Assembly: GCA_036925085.1 (NCBI GenBank)
Contig: JAUPFP010000009.1
Location: 4,450,233 to 4,514,232, forward strand
Direction of reading: 5' to 3'
DNA: 64,000 nucleotides
Source: Brachycybe producta
Taxonomy: Eukaryota > Arthropoda > Diplopoda > Playtdesmida > Andrognathidae
Part shown: one piece after another, positions 23,700 through 35,900 of the stretch
How the letters are laid out: each line of letters starts with the position of its first letter
Numbering within the stretch: the stretch's first letter is position 1
Program-made: the position numbers and the translations under genes
Notes under the pieces: generated by a model
The model's input: the letters and a program-made list of their open reading frames with translations, nothing else
The model's database searches: none
What the model was told of the DNA's origin: nothing

Positions 23700-24680
23700 G
23701 GAACCCTTAATAATTGAAAAAAAAAAATTGAAAAACTAGAAAAGTAAATGATCTGCTTAACAAGAAATTGAAATAATTTTTTTTTTAAAAAACTAGAAGA
23801 GTAAATAGAACACTTACAAAGAAACTGGAAGGTATTTTAGAAACTAGAAAAGTAACGGGTTACTTAAGAAGAATTTGAAAGGGGTTTTAGAAACTAGAAG
23901 AGTAAATGAACCACATACGAAGAAAAAGAAATTTGTTTAAAAAACTAGAAGAGTAAATGGACTACTGAAGAAGAAATTGGAAGGTATTTTAGAAACTAGA
24001 AATGTAAACTGATTATTTAAGATGAATTTAAAAGGGTTTTTAGAAGCTAGAAGAGTAAATGTTCCACATACGAAGAAAAAGAAATTTGTTTAAAAAACTA
24101 GAAGAGTAAATGGACTACTGAAGAAGAAATTGGAAGGTATTTTAGAAACTAGAAATGTAAACTGATTATTTAAGATGAATTTAAAAGGGTTTTTAGAAGC
24201 TAGAAGAGTAAATGTTCCACATACGAAGAAAAAGAAATTTCTTTAAAAAACTAGAAGAGTAAATGGACTACTGAAGAAGAAATTGGAAGGCATTTTAGAA
24301 ACTAGAAAAGTAAACTGATTACTTAAGAATAAATTGAAATCGTATAAGAAAATAGAAGAGTAGCGTTGATATTTTTCAAAATATTGAAATGCTATTAAGT
24401 GATTCAGCAGCCATTCTAGTTTCTAACACACTTTCTTCCTAATTATCCTAATTAGAAATTGAAAGTGTGTTAGAAACTAGAATGGGAAGAATATTCCTCC
24501 CTGAATATACCAAACAAAAGAGAACAATGAAGAAAAAGAAAAGTGTTTTAGAAACTAGAAGAGCACCTGATTCACTTCAGGTTATTTTAATGTTGATATA
24601 TTTAAAAAATGAACTTTACACATTTCTGATTTTCAGATTTTCACTTCAAGTTTGGCCAAAATAAGACTAAAAATTGAATC
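23700..24680. repeat. Tandem array of foldback fragments with 153-bp period
   Basis: The basic unit of roughly 50-60 bp carries TTTTAGAAACTAGAAGAGTA followed by AATGGACTACTGAAGAAGAA-like wording. A higher-order unit of 153 bp is repeated about three times: GAACCACATACGAAG at 23,908, and TTCCACATACGAAG near 24,062 and 24,215. The right flank at 24,400-24,680 degenerates into an ordinary foldback copy. The array lies between the divergent CSN7 and CLN7 start codons. Confidence 0.75.
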
Positions 24681-25269
24681 ACAACGTAAAAATCTCATCA
24701 TAAAAAGTTTATTTTTAAAGATATCAACATAAAAATTTCTTTATCAGATTCGTTTACTATTCTAGTTTCTAAAGTACTTCAAGTTTCTTCATAATGTTAC
24801 GTCTGAAAAGCAATAATAGTCCGTTCTTTAGAGACGTTTTCGTACAAAAAAACAGCTTTTACGAAGTACGTAAACGATTTGCGTATACGTAAACGGCGGA
24901 AAACAAATTCTTACGTACAATATCAATTATTTTTTACAATAATACACGTTGAAACTTACCCTTTCTGCTTATAAACGTTACTTTATTAGAAAGATAACGC
25001 TGAAACCCTTAAAATATGACTGAAACTAGACAGTAATTAAGAGAAGACAAATGATTTCCTCAATAAAGAATTTTCGTTCCTATTATAAGGATTTTTTCTA
25101 TTTGTTATTTTGGTCACATTGTCAAAATTCAAAATGGCGGCGCCCATGAACAACAGCTGATTTTTCTTATCAATGACCTGTTTCTTTGAAAATTGGTCGA
25201 TCTTTCTTAATATTTTGTGTGTTCTTCGTGCATATTTAACATGAAAACAATAAGTTAATTTAGTTCAGT
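24681..25269. other. Upstream flank of the CLN7-like gene
   Basis: No gene seen. The left part is a foldback arm (TCTAGTTTCTAAAGTAC near 24,765). The remainder is unique and includes CAAAATGGCGGCGCCCATGA near 25,128-25,147, a YY1-like/GC-rich motif often found near metazoan promoters. The gene's start codon follows 120 bp later. Confidence 0.35.
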
Positions 25270-28200
25270 ATGAATTATAAAGTGAAACGACGTTTGACGT
25301 ATTCAACCATCGCTTTTTACTTCGTTTGCGGTGGAATCGAATATGGTATTCAGATTTATGTTTTGATTTTTTTTTATCATTTATTAAGCTTGTTTTAGTG
25401 TATAAACGCTCCTCGAATTCTGGTTGAAAGCGTTTTAGAAACTAGAAGCATATCGCAACCAGTTAAGAGTATTTATGTTTGAAATATAGCTTATTTTGTT
25501 AAGTTATGTCACTTTCCAGTTGAAATAACAACTGGGAAGTGACATAGCTTTAAGCAGACGATATTTTTTTAATTTTGATCTATAAACGTTTATTTTGAAA
25601 CTTATTAACACCTCCATATAAACTGTAAGTTGCGCTTAAGGCGCGAAATAAGACGAAACGTTATAATAAACAATCTTATGCGTGAAACTCAGCTGTTCAT
25701 TAAAACATCTTAACGTTGTTGTTCAACGTATTCGTTAATACCAGTACTGATAACAGGCATCTGTAGACAGCTTCAGAATTTCGTTGGCTCTGCCCTTTTA
25801 TGAGCGTCAGACCAAATATCAACCAATTAGAAATGAAAAGTTCGGGGCGCTCATAAAAGGGCGGAGCCAAAGAAATTATGAAGCTGTCTACAGATGCCTG
25901 TGCACTGATATACGTCACGTGACGTACATATATATATATATAATACCTTTATCTTAGACCATTAGTCTACTGTTTAAGATAATTTACCTTTTTATTATTT
26001 CATATTGGCGTAAAATTGTGCTCAGAATTCTAAAGTTGTGGTTCTGAGCGTCTTTTGGCAGCTTTTTTATTTTCATTTGATGTCATTTTATTTTTGTTTT
26101 CTTTAGTAAATTTGTTTAATTAAAGAATTTTTGTTGATTTCCTTTCTGTAAAGGTGTCGTTTTTCCAACGATATGGGCCTATCTTCAGCATTTGGGAGCC
26201 AGAAATGAAACATTTTTGGGTCTTGCTGTTTCCGCTTTCAGCATGTCAGCTATTTTGGCTGGACCGATCATTGGAAAATGGTTCGATCGAACAAAAAACG
26301 CTAAAATAGTACTGATCATAGCGAACGTATTCGAAATAGCTGGCAGTCTGATGTATTTCGCCGCGTTTTCGCCTTGGTTCGTCGTGCTTAGCAGGCTCGT
26401 CTGCGGTACGTTTTTGCAATCGACATTTGATTTTTAGTTAAACTAAAATCCGATACCTAAATGGAAACAAAAAAACCGGGTTTTTCTTTGTCTTCATTTA
26501 GGTATCGGAAGTGGAGCCGGTGCAGCCGTTCTTGCGGACATTTCTCACAGCACTTCGGTCGAAGAACGGACTCCGATTTTATCCAAATTGCAGGCTTTGA
26601 GACAAGTGGGTCTCATGTCGGGTCCCGTTTTTAACCTGTTGTTGCAACAGTTTCACTTTCGATTGTTTGACTTTCCTGTCAATCCTATGACGGTTCCTGG
26701 AGTAAGTACGCCTACATATCGAACATAACGAGAACGAAAATTTTCTTGCTAGAATTAGTGGTTTACTGAAGATTTTGGCTAAAGTATCAGTTTGATGTCC
26801 GTTTCATAATTATTTATGGACGGGACATCACTCTCTACAAAATTATAGTTGGTTTTTCCATTCCTGATAACAAAAGATAGTAAGTATAACTTTGGAAAAG
26901 TAACTCAGTTTCGCTTTAAAAGTTGTTTTGGAAAAGTAACTAAATTCCTTTTCTTTATAGCTATTTTCAAAAAGTAACTTGACTAATTTAAAAATTATAG
27001 GTAGTTTCATCAAGTAACTAAATAACTCTTCAAAGCTGCAGTTACTTTTGAAAAGTAACTGTACAGCTAGCTTTAAAAGTTGCAATTACTTGCAAAAAGT
27101 AATTGGTAAAGTTGTTACTTAATCGTAAAAGTTGAAGTTACTTATGAAAAGTAACAGAATTACTATTAAAAGTTATGATTACTTTCAAAAAGGAACTGTA
27201 TAGCTCTTAAAAAGTACAATTAAATACGAAAAGTAACTAATTACGCATAAAAGTTACAATTATTTTTGAAATTTAACTGAATTACTATTAAAAGTTGGCG
27301 TTACTTATTAAAAGTAACTGAATTAATATTAAAAATTTAAGTTACTTTTGCAGCGGTTATTTTTATAAAACGAACTAATACAGTTATAAAATAATATTTA
27401 TAAAATAACCGCTGCAATAGTAACTCAAATTTAGAATATTAAAAGTTGCAGTTTTTTTCGAAAATTGTGCAATTCAAAATCGAAAAGTAACTAATTACTA
27501 TGAAAAAGTTGAGTCACTTTTAAAAGTAACTGAAATACTATTAAAAGCACTTGGCAGTTACTAGCAGCTTGTAGTTTGTTGCCATTATGTTCTAGCTACA
27601 CGCCTAAATTTGAATCTTTATTTTTTGGCCTCTTCTTTTGATTTTGCTAATTTCCTCTTTAGTTATTTATGGCATTTCTTGGAGTCATTTTGGAGGCAAC
27701 CTTTATTTTCACGTATTTCAATTTGGGAAGTTTAAAAGAGAAAGAAAAATTGGCCAAAAGTTTACATCATAGTTACGACGGCATCGAATCAGCAGAAGCT
27801 ACCGAGAGAAGCGATGTCGTTGTTTCTTCTCCTCGAAATGCCATCAATTACGAACGGAGTCCTCATTACGAGGAGTCTATCGATTCTCTGGTCGAAGATT
27901 ACTGCGAACGACGATCGACCATCACCATAGAGGAATCAAAACACGTCATCAAAGACGTACGTAGCCAAGGAAGCGACGACATGATCGAGACTGCCGAGAA
28001 TCTCATCATCAATTCCTGCAATTCTCTTTCTGGTGACTCGATGATTCGATGCCAAGTTACGAAAGAAGCTGTCGACGATGATGACGACAGCGAGAAAATG
28101 AGATGTGTAGACGACGTCGACGAAACTCGTACTCGGGATTCAAGATTCCAGGTTTACATTGACGGTGATTTGTCTGATTCGCATTTTGAGTTTTACGTTT

Positions 28201-29824
28201 GTTAAAATAAACTGCGAGTGAATGAATATTTTCTGTTGTTGTTTATTTGAAGAATTCTTACGAGATGAAGTCGTCGTTTTGGTTGGACTCGCATTCATTT
28301 CTCTCTTCGCTCAAACTTCTTTAGAAGTATGGCTTTTTATTTGTGTGTTTTGCGACTGAAGTTACTTTCGAAAGCAATTTGGGCTTTATCTGATTTTTAT
28401 AGCAATTTAAACTCAAATTTACTTTTGAATGCAACTTTTGGTTGAAGCAATTTCGGCTTTAGTTGTTCAAGAAAGCAACTTCCCTCATAAAGAACTTCAG
28501 GCTCAGTTTTGTATGAAGGCAGTTTTGGTTCAAATTATTTACGAAAGCAACTTCTGTTTTAGTTACTTACGAAAACAACTTTGGTTTCAGTTGCTCATGG
28601 AAAAAAATATTGATATCAGTTACTTTTGAAAACCCATTTCGGTTGTATTTACTAAATTCTGAAAGCAACTTTGGCACCAGTCTTGTTTTGAAAGAAACTT
28701 CAACTTTAACTTTGTTTTCGAACATAATAATTTCGGAAATTATTTGTATGTACTTTTAGACAATCGCAACGCCGTTAAGTCAGTACCTATTTAACTTTGG
28801 AGTGTTTGAAAACAGTATGTTGTTTCTTTTCTGCGGAATCGAGGTTACTTTTTTAAAAAATGAACACGGAAAGAATTCTTAACACAGAATGAGAACTTTG
28901 ATTAATTGATAAATTGATAATATATTTTAGATTCTTTTTGCTTTTTTGGGAATTGCAATGTTAAGCAAAAGATTAGAAGACCGTTTAATAATTTTAATCG
29001 GAATCTTATGTCTAACATTTTCTATGGTTTGGTTTCTAGTCTTTATACCGAGATCAACTCCAGGTAAAACTCTTGAATTTGACTAAAATGAATAGCAATA
29101 ACTGAAGATTTTTTTTGTACAGGTGACTGGAACAGTCTTTATTTTTTTGCAATTGGAATTTTTGTCGATCTTTTGGGAATTGCGATGATTCTTGCTTGCA
29201 GTATATCTCTCTTTTCAAAGCTAATCAGCAAAGAAAGACAAGGTTTAATTTCGTTTTTCTTGAGAATCTTGAATTTTATTGATTTGAGTTTTCTTTATAG
29301 GTCTTGCTCAAGGTTTGAGACGAAGTTTCGCTTGCGCCGGAACGATTCTCGGCCCTTTGTGGGGTGGAGCCGTAACGAATCGTCCAGTGATTTTATTCAG
29401 TGTTTCTTTGGGTCTCGTTGTTATCTTGTTGGTAAGATGTCCTTTAAAAATACCGTAAAAGATTATTTTGAAAGAGATCATTAAATTATCTTTAGATTTA
29501 TTCATTAATGAATTAATTAATGAATTTAGAATGTATTTTTACAAATAAGTACATTTACTAATTTATTTCGTAAAAATACATTTTGAATTCCACGTTAATG
29601 TTGCTATCAAACAGCTGAGTAAGCAACTATCTAAGTTGCAACTCTGCAATTACTCGAGTTCAATTTTGTATTCGCAGGTGTTATTTATTCTTTCGTACAA
29701 AAGATTACGAATAACGGATCGGTCGTCAGAGAAACACTTGAACGAAAACAACAGAAACAATGACGATGAGTCAAACGAAAGGACACCTTTGCTTTTTGGA
29801 TCAAGTGGTCGTAATCAAAGATAA
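25270..29824 (+). CDS. MFSD8: MFSD8/CLN7-like lysosomal major facilitator protein
   Basis: CLN7 is a 12-helix MFS protein of lysosomes; human loss causes a neuronal ceroid lipofuscinosis and it has been reported to conduct chloride. Ten exons: 25270-25345, 26154-26405, 26502-26701, 27663-28164, 28253-28326, 28760-28843, 28931-29063, 29123-29242, 29301-29431 and 29678-29824, giving about 572 aa. Family features: Y-x-V-C-G-G-I-E-Y in helix 1, GVVFPTIWAYLQHLGA, the MFS loop GKWFDRTKNAK, RLVCGIGSGAGAAVLADISH, ERTPILSKLQALRQVG and FNLLLQQFHF. Residues about 200-340 form a long acidic, Ser-rich cytosolic loop. C-terminal helices include GDWNSLYFFAIGIFVD and GPLWGGAVTNRP. The protein ends with NERTPLLF, an ExxxLL lysosomal sorting pattern. 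Start: first ATG, one nt after a TTCAG splice-like site. The exon 4/5 junction is uncertain (donor at 28,165 chosen for phase); the other joins are firm. Confidence 0.92.
25753..25901. mobile_element. ACAGGCA foldback MITE in CLN7 intron 1
   Basis: A short copy (149 bp) with ends ACAGGCATCTGTAGACAGC / CTGTCTACAGATGCCTGT and inner arms CTCTGCCCTTTTATGAGCG / CGCTCATAAAAGGGCGGAGC. The flanks GTACTGATA and GCACTGATA match at 8 of 9 positions, a likely 9-bp target duplication. Confidence 0.85.
26860..27570. repeat. Diverged tandem repeat in CLN7 intron 3
   Basis: Words such as AAAAGTAACTGAATTACTAT and TTAAAAGTTGCAGTTACTT recur at roughly 35-40 bp across 0.7 kb. At 27,350-27,415 a stretch containing GCAGCGGTTATTTTTATAAA is followed by its complement. 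No coding sequence. Confidence 0.6.
28350..28730. repeat. Diverged repeat in CLN7 intron 5
   Basis: About 30-bp units built on GAAAGCAACTTTGG and GTTACTTACGA. The GTTACTT/AGTAAC wording is shared with the intron 3 array, so the two may have a common origin. Confidence 0.45.
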
Positions 29825-30580
29825 TTCTAGTTTTTTTTGTGGAAGTAAGGATTTTCAAGATGTCTTTGAAACTAGAAAAACTAATATTATGATGTCTTTA
29901 AAAAAACACATTTTAGTTTAAGTACCATTTTTGTGACTTAAAAAAAAATGTAAAATTTCGTCTTTTTTAAACTTTCACGAAAAGTTTATTTTGTAAGATG
30001 TCATCATTTTATTTTTATAGCTTGAAATACACCTGGAATTCCTTTCTTCGTGTTATAAGACCGAAATGGGCTTGTATGGGATGGGATGGGATTAAACAAA
30101 AATAGATGGGAACTGTAGGACTGATGGGGCCCTTGGAACTGATGGGACCTGTGGGATAATTGGGATGGGATGAAGCCCTAATAGGATGGGATGGGACGGG
30201 ACCAAAATTTATTGCTACTTTCGGTCTCTATTTCGTATGTCTAAGCAAAATGAAAATCTTTAAATCGCCTGATATTTTTTTAATGATATTTTAAATTTTT
30301 TTTTGTTATTTTTTTGCCACTTTATTCTTGTTTTTTTTTTTAAAAAAAATTCAACTGATAATTAAAAAAAATTAGAAAAATTTGAGTTTTATAAAAATTA
30401 AGTTAAATTAAGTAAAAAAAAAAATACAGTTATACATATAATAAGAAATCGGTTTATTTATTCTAAGAAAACAAAAATATTATCGAGTGAAATTTGAATT
30501 TTCTGAAAGTTCGGTTTCTTTTAAATATTTTTACTGGAACTATTTTCTAAAAAAAAATAGACTGTTTGGTTTTGTGTTAA

Positions 30581-30611
<31 letters not shown>

Positions 30612-32981
30612 AACTCATGAAAATACTCTTAAGCATATCATCTATGAAGTTTTTTTAACGTTATGGCCAGCTATTCTAGTTTCTAAAACACTTTCAATTT
30701 TTTTTTTCGTAATGTTTCTCATGAAAAACGTTCGCTTGAAAAATAGAATTTTTCTTAAATCGCGAGGGGGGGGGAGAGGAAGAGGGGCAGGCGCGCCATC
30801 TGACTGGACGAAACGTCGAAAACAAATTAACTATCTATTCAACCACCTTAAGTTATAAAATAACTCTTCTACTGTCTAAAGTAACTTTCATTTTATTTTT
30901 AAATATAATCATAATTATTCTTCCTCAATGATTTAAATATCTTTGAAATAGGGATTTCCCTATTCTGTGGGTATATAGATATGTAAGAATAGTATCTGGC
31001 GACATTGTAAACTCCCGCTCAGTTTTGGAAAGAAAGAAAGTAAAGATAATATTTTTAGCGGTTCGCGAATAAAACGTGTTTTATTTTACAGTTTTCGCGT
31101 AATTTTCTGAAGTTTGTGATTTTTTGTAGTGATTTACAAAAGTAAGTGAACTTGTTTTGTGCGACAATTTGTCGATAAGAAACTTTTGAACGACAAAAAA
31201 GCGTTTCTACGAAAGAACGCGAAGAAGTGAGTAAAAATATTTGACCGGAAGTTGATTTATTCATACCTAATTCGCTAAAATTTGGTTTCTTATCTTGAAA
31301 AAAACATGGAATACATGTTAAAATACACACAAATATCTTAGTTTTAAGGAGTTTTTCTGTTTAATGTTTTGTTTAAAACTGCCGTTTTCGTTCCTAAATG
31401 GACGAAATCAGCTGTTTGAAAGCCAAACGACGTCAGAAGGAGTTTCGTATGACGTCATTGGCTTTCAAACAGCTGATTTTCGAACTATTGTTTATTCTAC
31501 ACATTTTATTATTTCTTAAGAGGGGCTCCATAGAAAAAATATTTGTGTAAATGCAAGGTAGATGGTGGCAAACAACACGTGCCAATTAGTTGAAATAGAA
31601 TGCAGACTTTTAACTCAAAAAAATTTTTGAAATAGGGATTTCCCTATTTTGTAGGTATATGGATATGTAAGCATAGTATCTGGCACCATTGTAAACTCCC
31701 GCTCAATTTTGGAAAGAAAGAAAGTAAAGATAATAATTTTAGCGGTTCGCGAATAAAACTTGTTTTATTTTACGGTTTTCGCGTAAGTTTGTGTTTTTAA
31801 GTGGTGATTTACACAAGTAAGTGAACTTGTTTTGTGCGATAATTCGTCGATAAGAAACTTTTGAACGACAAGAAAGCGTTTCTACGAAAGAAGGTAAAGA
31901 AGTGAGTAAAAATATTTGACCGGAAGTTGATTTATTCATACCTAATTCGCCAAAATTTGGTTTCTTATCTTTAAAAAAACATGGAATACATGTTAAAATT
32001 ACACACAAATATCTTAGTTTAAGGAGTTTCTGTTTAATGTTTTGTTTAAAACTGACGTTTTCGTTCCTAAATGGACGAAATCAGCTGTTTGAAAGCCAAA
32101 TGACGTCAGGAGGAATTTCGTATGACGTCATTGGCTTTCAAACAGCTGATTTTCGAACTATTGTTTATTCTACACATTTTATTATTTCTTACAAGGGCTC
32201 CATAGAAAAAAAAATACTTTTGTAAAGGCAAGTATTTTTGACGGACTTGAATGAAAAATGGTTGTGCAGTTTGTGAAATTAACAGGAAGTCTCGTTTAAA
32301 TGGAAACATGCAAAAGTGCCACTTTTAGCTTGTCTGTATTTAACTATAACCTTGATTACGTTACTGCAGTTAATTTTTTTGTAGTGGAAACAAGATACTG
32401 TATTTTGAGAAATCGAAAGTGTGTTAGAAACTAAAATGGCAATTTTTTTTGGGTGATTTTATGGTTTGAAAGGACAGAATATGTTCAAAACTTGATCATT
32501 TCCTACAACAAAATTTGAAAAATTACCTCTGCAAACAGCCAAGAAGGCCTGTGGTAGAGGGACGAAAGTCCAAAAATTGCAACATTGATTAAAAAGAGCA
32601 GTGACTTTTGTTAAGATTTATAGTAATTGGTATCAAACTTTTATTTCGTATCGTCCATATGAAACTTTCGTTTGCGATTGATTACACACAAGTGTTCAAT
32701 AATAAAAAAGAAAGGTAAAAGGGGTTATATAACGTAACCCATAATTGACATGATTTAAAACTTTTACTTGGAATGATTTCACATTTAAACTGATCGCCAT
32801 CAACGGGAAGAGGTTAAACTGGAAGAGACCTTCGGAGATTTCGAACTTGACGTTCGGCGATTCCAAACTTAACGTCAAGCCTGAAGTAGCTCGTTGTGGA
32901 CATTATAAATAAGTTATAGCTTTATCGTTACGTATAAAATGATGGCTATGACGTCCTTAACATGTCGAACTGTCTCTAGTC
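29825..32981. other. Convergent gap between CLN7-like and SLC16 genes
   Basis: No gene. It contains GATGGGATGGGA-rich sequence (30,065-30,205), a T/A-rich tract (30,270-30,440), a (CT)n run (30,585-30,611), a foldback remnant (30,660-30,860) and the 684-bp tandem duplication. On the minus strand AATAAA at 32,640-32,645 is a candidate poly(A) signal for the SLC16 gene. Confidence 0.5.
30945..32225 (+). repeat. Direct tandem duplication, offset about 684 bp
   Basis: GAAATAGGGATTTCCCTATT begins at 30,945 and again at 31,629. The following about 550 bp match closely: TCCCGCTCA(A/G)TTTTGGAAAG, TAGCGGTTCGCGAATAAAAC, GAAGTTGATTTATTCATACC. Each copy ends with a foldback whose arms start AAATCAGCTGTTTGAAAGCC (31,405-31,479 and 32,078-32,153), then GGGCTCCATAGAAAAAA. 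The open frames on the minus strand in both copies are parallel but short and unlike any family I know. Confidence 0.8.
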
Positions 32982-35900
32982 TCATTCAACAACAGACACT
33001 TTCTGTGCTTTACAAGAAGCACGCCTAGATAGAATGGTTTCGACGAACCACGTAATAAAGGCACACGCGTAGATGACACTCATGAGGTAAAAACACTGGA
33101 CATAATCTCCAGTGGAATCTCTTATTGCTCCTGTTTTTTTTTTCGAAAAAGAGACAAAAAGAAAAGAAAATCTTTATCGTCGTATGCATTGGACTGCTTC
33201 CGAAATTTCGAGCTTACCGAGAACGGGTCCAGCTGGTAGAGCAAATATACCTTGTAGAAACTGCGTAAAAGCAACTGACGAAGGAAGCCTTTCGAGACCA
33301 ATGGTCTCTACGTTAATGACAGAACCTAATCCGGTCATGCTTCCCGCAGAGACACCCAAAAGGATGCAAAGACCGATCATCGTAGAATACGATTCGGGCA
33401 TTGTTAGCACTGAAATCGAACAAATATTCTCGGTTAAGATGGTTTTATAAACAGCTGATTTCCGAACTCGTGATTATTTTGACTTTCGGAAGAGCAAAAT
33501 TAATAGAAACTAGAAAGTGTTTTAGATCTTTCAAAATAAACTTTTTATAGACAAAAATTTTAAAAAAATATCGTCTACTAAGCGTCGTGCTGGGCATTTT
33601 CACAACACACTCAAGTTTCTCTTCATTTTGCACCTGAAAGACAGAATTACTCAAGAGTTCGAAGGGCGTTTACACTTTAAACAACGTTAAGGTGGCTTTA
33701 TAGTTGAATTCACGCTGCAATTTTGTGAAATTTAGGGTTTATCAAGCACTTTTTTAAGGAGAAGCATTACAAAAAAAATGGTGTTTTAGTGACTAGAATA
33801 GTGGATGATATTGCTAGAAGTTTTTTCATGATATCTTTCAAAATAAAACTTTTTATGACAGTTTGAAATACGTGAAATTAGGGGTTTTCAATGGAAAATC
33901 CAAAAAAAAAAAAACGGGTCATTTTCAAACTGCTATAAAATGTTTCTTTTTTAAGATATTGCCATGAAAGCAGCAAAATCTTCTACCATTCTAGTTTTGA
34001 AATCAATTTGAATTTTATCGTAATGTTGTTCCTGAAAAAAAGCTTCCTTAACGTTTTTGCATTAAAAAAAATCTATTAAGCCCCGTTAAACGTTCCGTTT
34101 TCATCCCATGTTTGCAATTACCTGCTGCTACGGCAGCACTGACTACGGCTCCAGCCATAAACGAGTATTTGGCATGAATGAAATGCATGTCCTGAAGCCA
34201 AGGTACAACCAAACGGCCAATAACTTCTCCGATTCCGACCGAAGATAGCAACCAAGCCGAATTAACGGCCGTTAGTCCTTTACTACGACCCATCGACGGT
34301 ATAAATACAAACATATTAACCGTTGCCACGCTACTGAAGATACCCGAACAACAAATGGCATAGAATTGTGGCTCTCTAAACAAAGTATAATCTAAACCGA
34401 GCTTTGATGATTTTTTTGAGCTGGGGTTTGAGTTTTCATTGTTTTTGTCTACTTCGTTCGTTGGTTTTTGATAAACATCCGTGTTGCTGTTCATCTGAAA
34501 AATATTATAAGCACTTGCCAAACTGGCAGCAGATTCTTTACGATGAAACGTATTGAGATTTTTGTTGTTTTCACTAATGAGTACACCGTTTTCATTGCTG
34601 CTGGAGTCATCGATCTGAACGTTGAGAGTGCCGTTGACGTAGTTTTCCATCATGGGAGCTAGTTCTTCGGAAGGCACTTTGGTGATGTCTTCTTTGATGG
34701 AACGCGGAAACAAGTTGTTTACGTCATCATCTTGGTTGTTATCGTCGTCGTTTGTAACGATCTTTACCGGATAATTGATGCAAAGTGGTCCTGGAATGTG
34801 CTTCCAGTGATTGGAAATAGGTTGAAATAACGAAGCTGCAAGGCAAATGTGAGCTAAAATGCCACTCCAGATCAAGAGGGTTCCACGGTAACCGTACTCT
34901 AGCAGTAACAGCTGCACGACAATTGGGAAGATGAGTCTACTCATAGCTCCACCTGCATAATACATTCCCGTTGCAAATCCACGGCGTTTATCGAAGTAGA
35001 GATTTACCATGAACATACCAGCTTTTGTGGAAAAGCCAAGTCCGATACCTTTGAAATTTATAAAAGCATATAGTTAGATGTGCATACAGTGGAAACCGTT
35101 TAACACGAAATGGAAGATAGGACCAAGAATATTTTTTCGTATTATCTGAATTTCTAAGGGACTGGATCAGGCCTAGTTCAGATCACTCTACTACCGTTAC
35201 GATAAAGTCGCTCTCTGCTGCACATCTCTACTTCGGTGTGTGCATTTTAACAAGGCGCATGCACAATAGGATAGCGACTGTACCTTAATATACATTAACC
35301 TTGTAATCTGAACAGGGCCTAAGCTTAACTTTTACGAAATTTTGGTTTATGGTGTTAACGTGCCTCCAAATACTCCAATGGTGATGCAGAGAAACTCGAG
35401 CCTCCTCGCAAAGACCGTGAGGAACATTCCCAAAGAAATACTGATTCCTCCAAAGAAAGCCACTTTTCGGAATGAAAATAATGATGCAAAGATCACAACA
35501 AATGGTGCTAAAAAAAAAGACAAGAAATAGAAATGAAATTATTAGTAATTATAGTGTTTACCAATTTCGTTGAATTTTAAAAATTCTTTAATCCTTGCGC
35601 TTTTCCAAGCTTTTTGGGATTTCTGGGGCCAGTTGGGTACTCCTGAGGCATTTTTAAAGCTTTTAGAGCATTTAAATATTTTTTGACTTTTAGCCGTTTT
35701 TGGAAAAAAGCAGCCTTGGCTTTTGACTTTTTTTTTTCGAATTTTAAAAATACTTAAATCCTTGTGCATTTTGGGACTTCTGTGGGCCAGTTGGGTACTC
35801 CTGAGGCATTTTTAGAGCTTTTAGAGCATTTAAATATTTATTGACTTTTAGCCGTTTTGGGAAAAAAGCCGAAGTCTTGGCTTTTGACCCAATTTTTCGA

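Noticed and set aside
23700..24600. A CRISPR-like array, given regular repeats
   Set aside because: The genome is eukaryotic, the repeats are contiguous without unique spacers, and they derive from a transposon arm.
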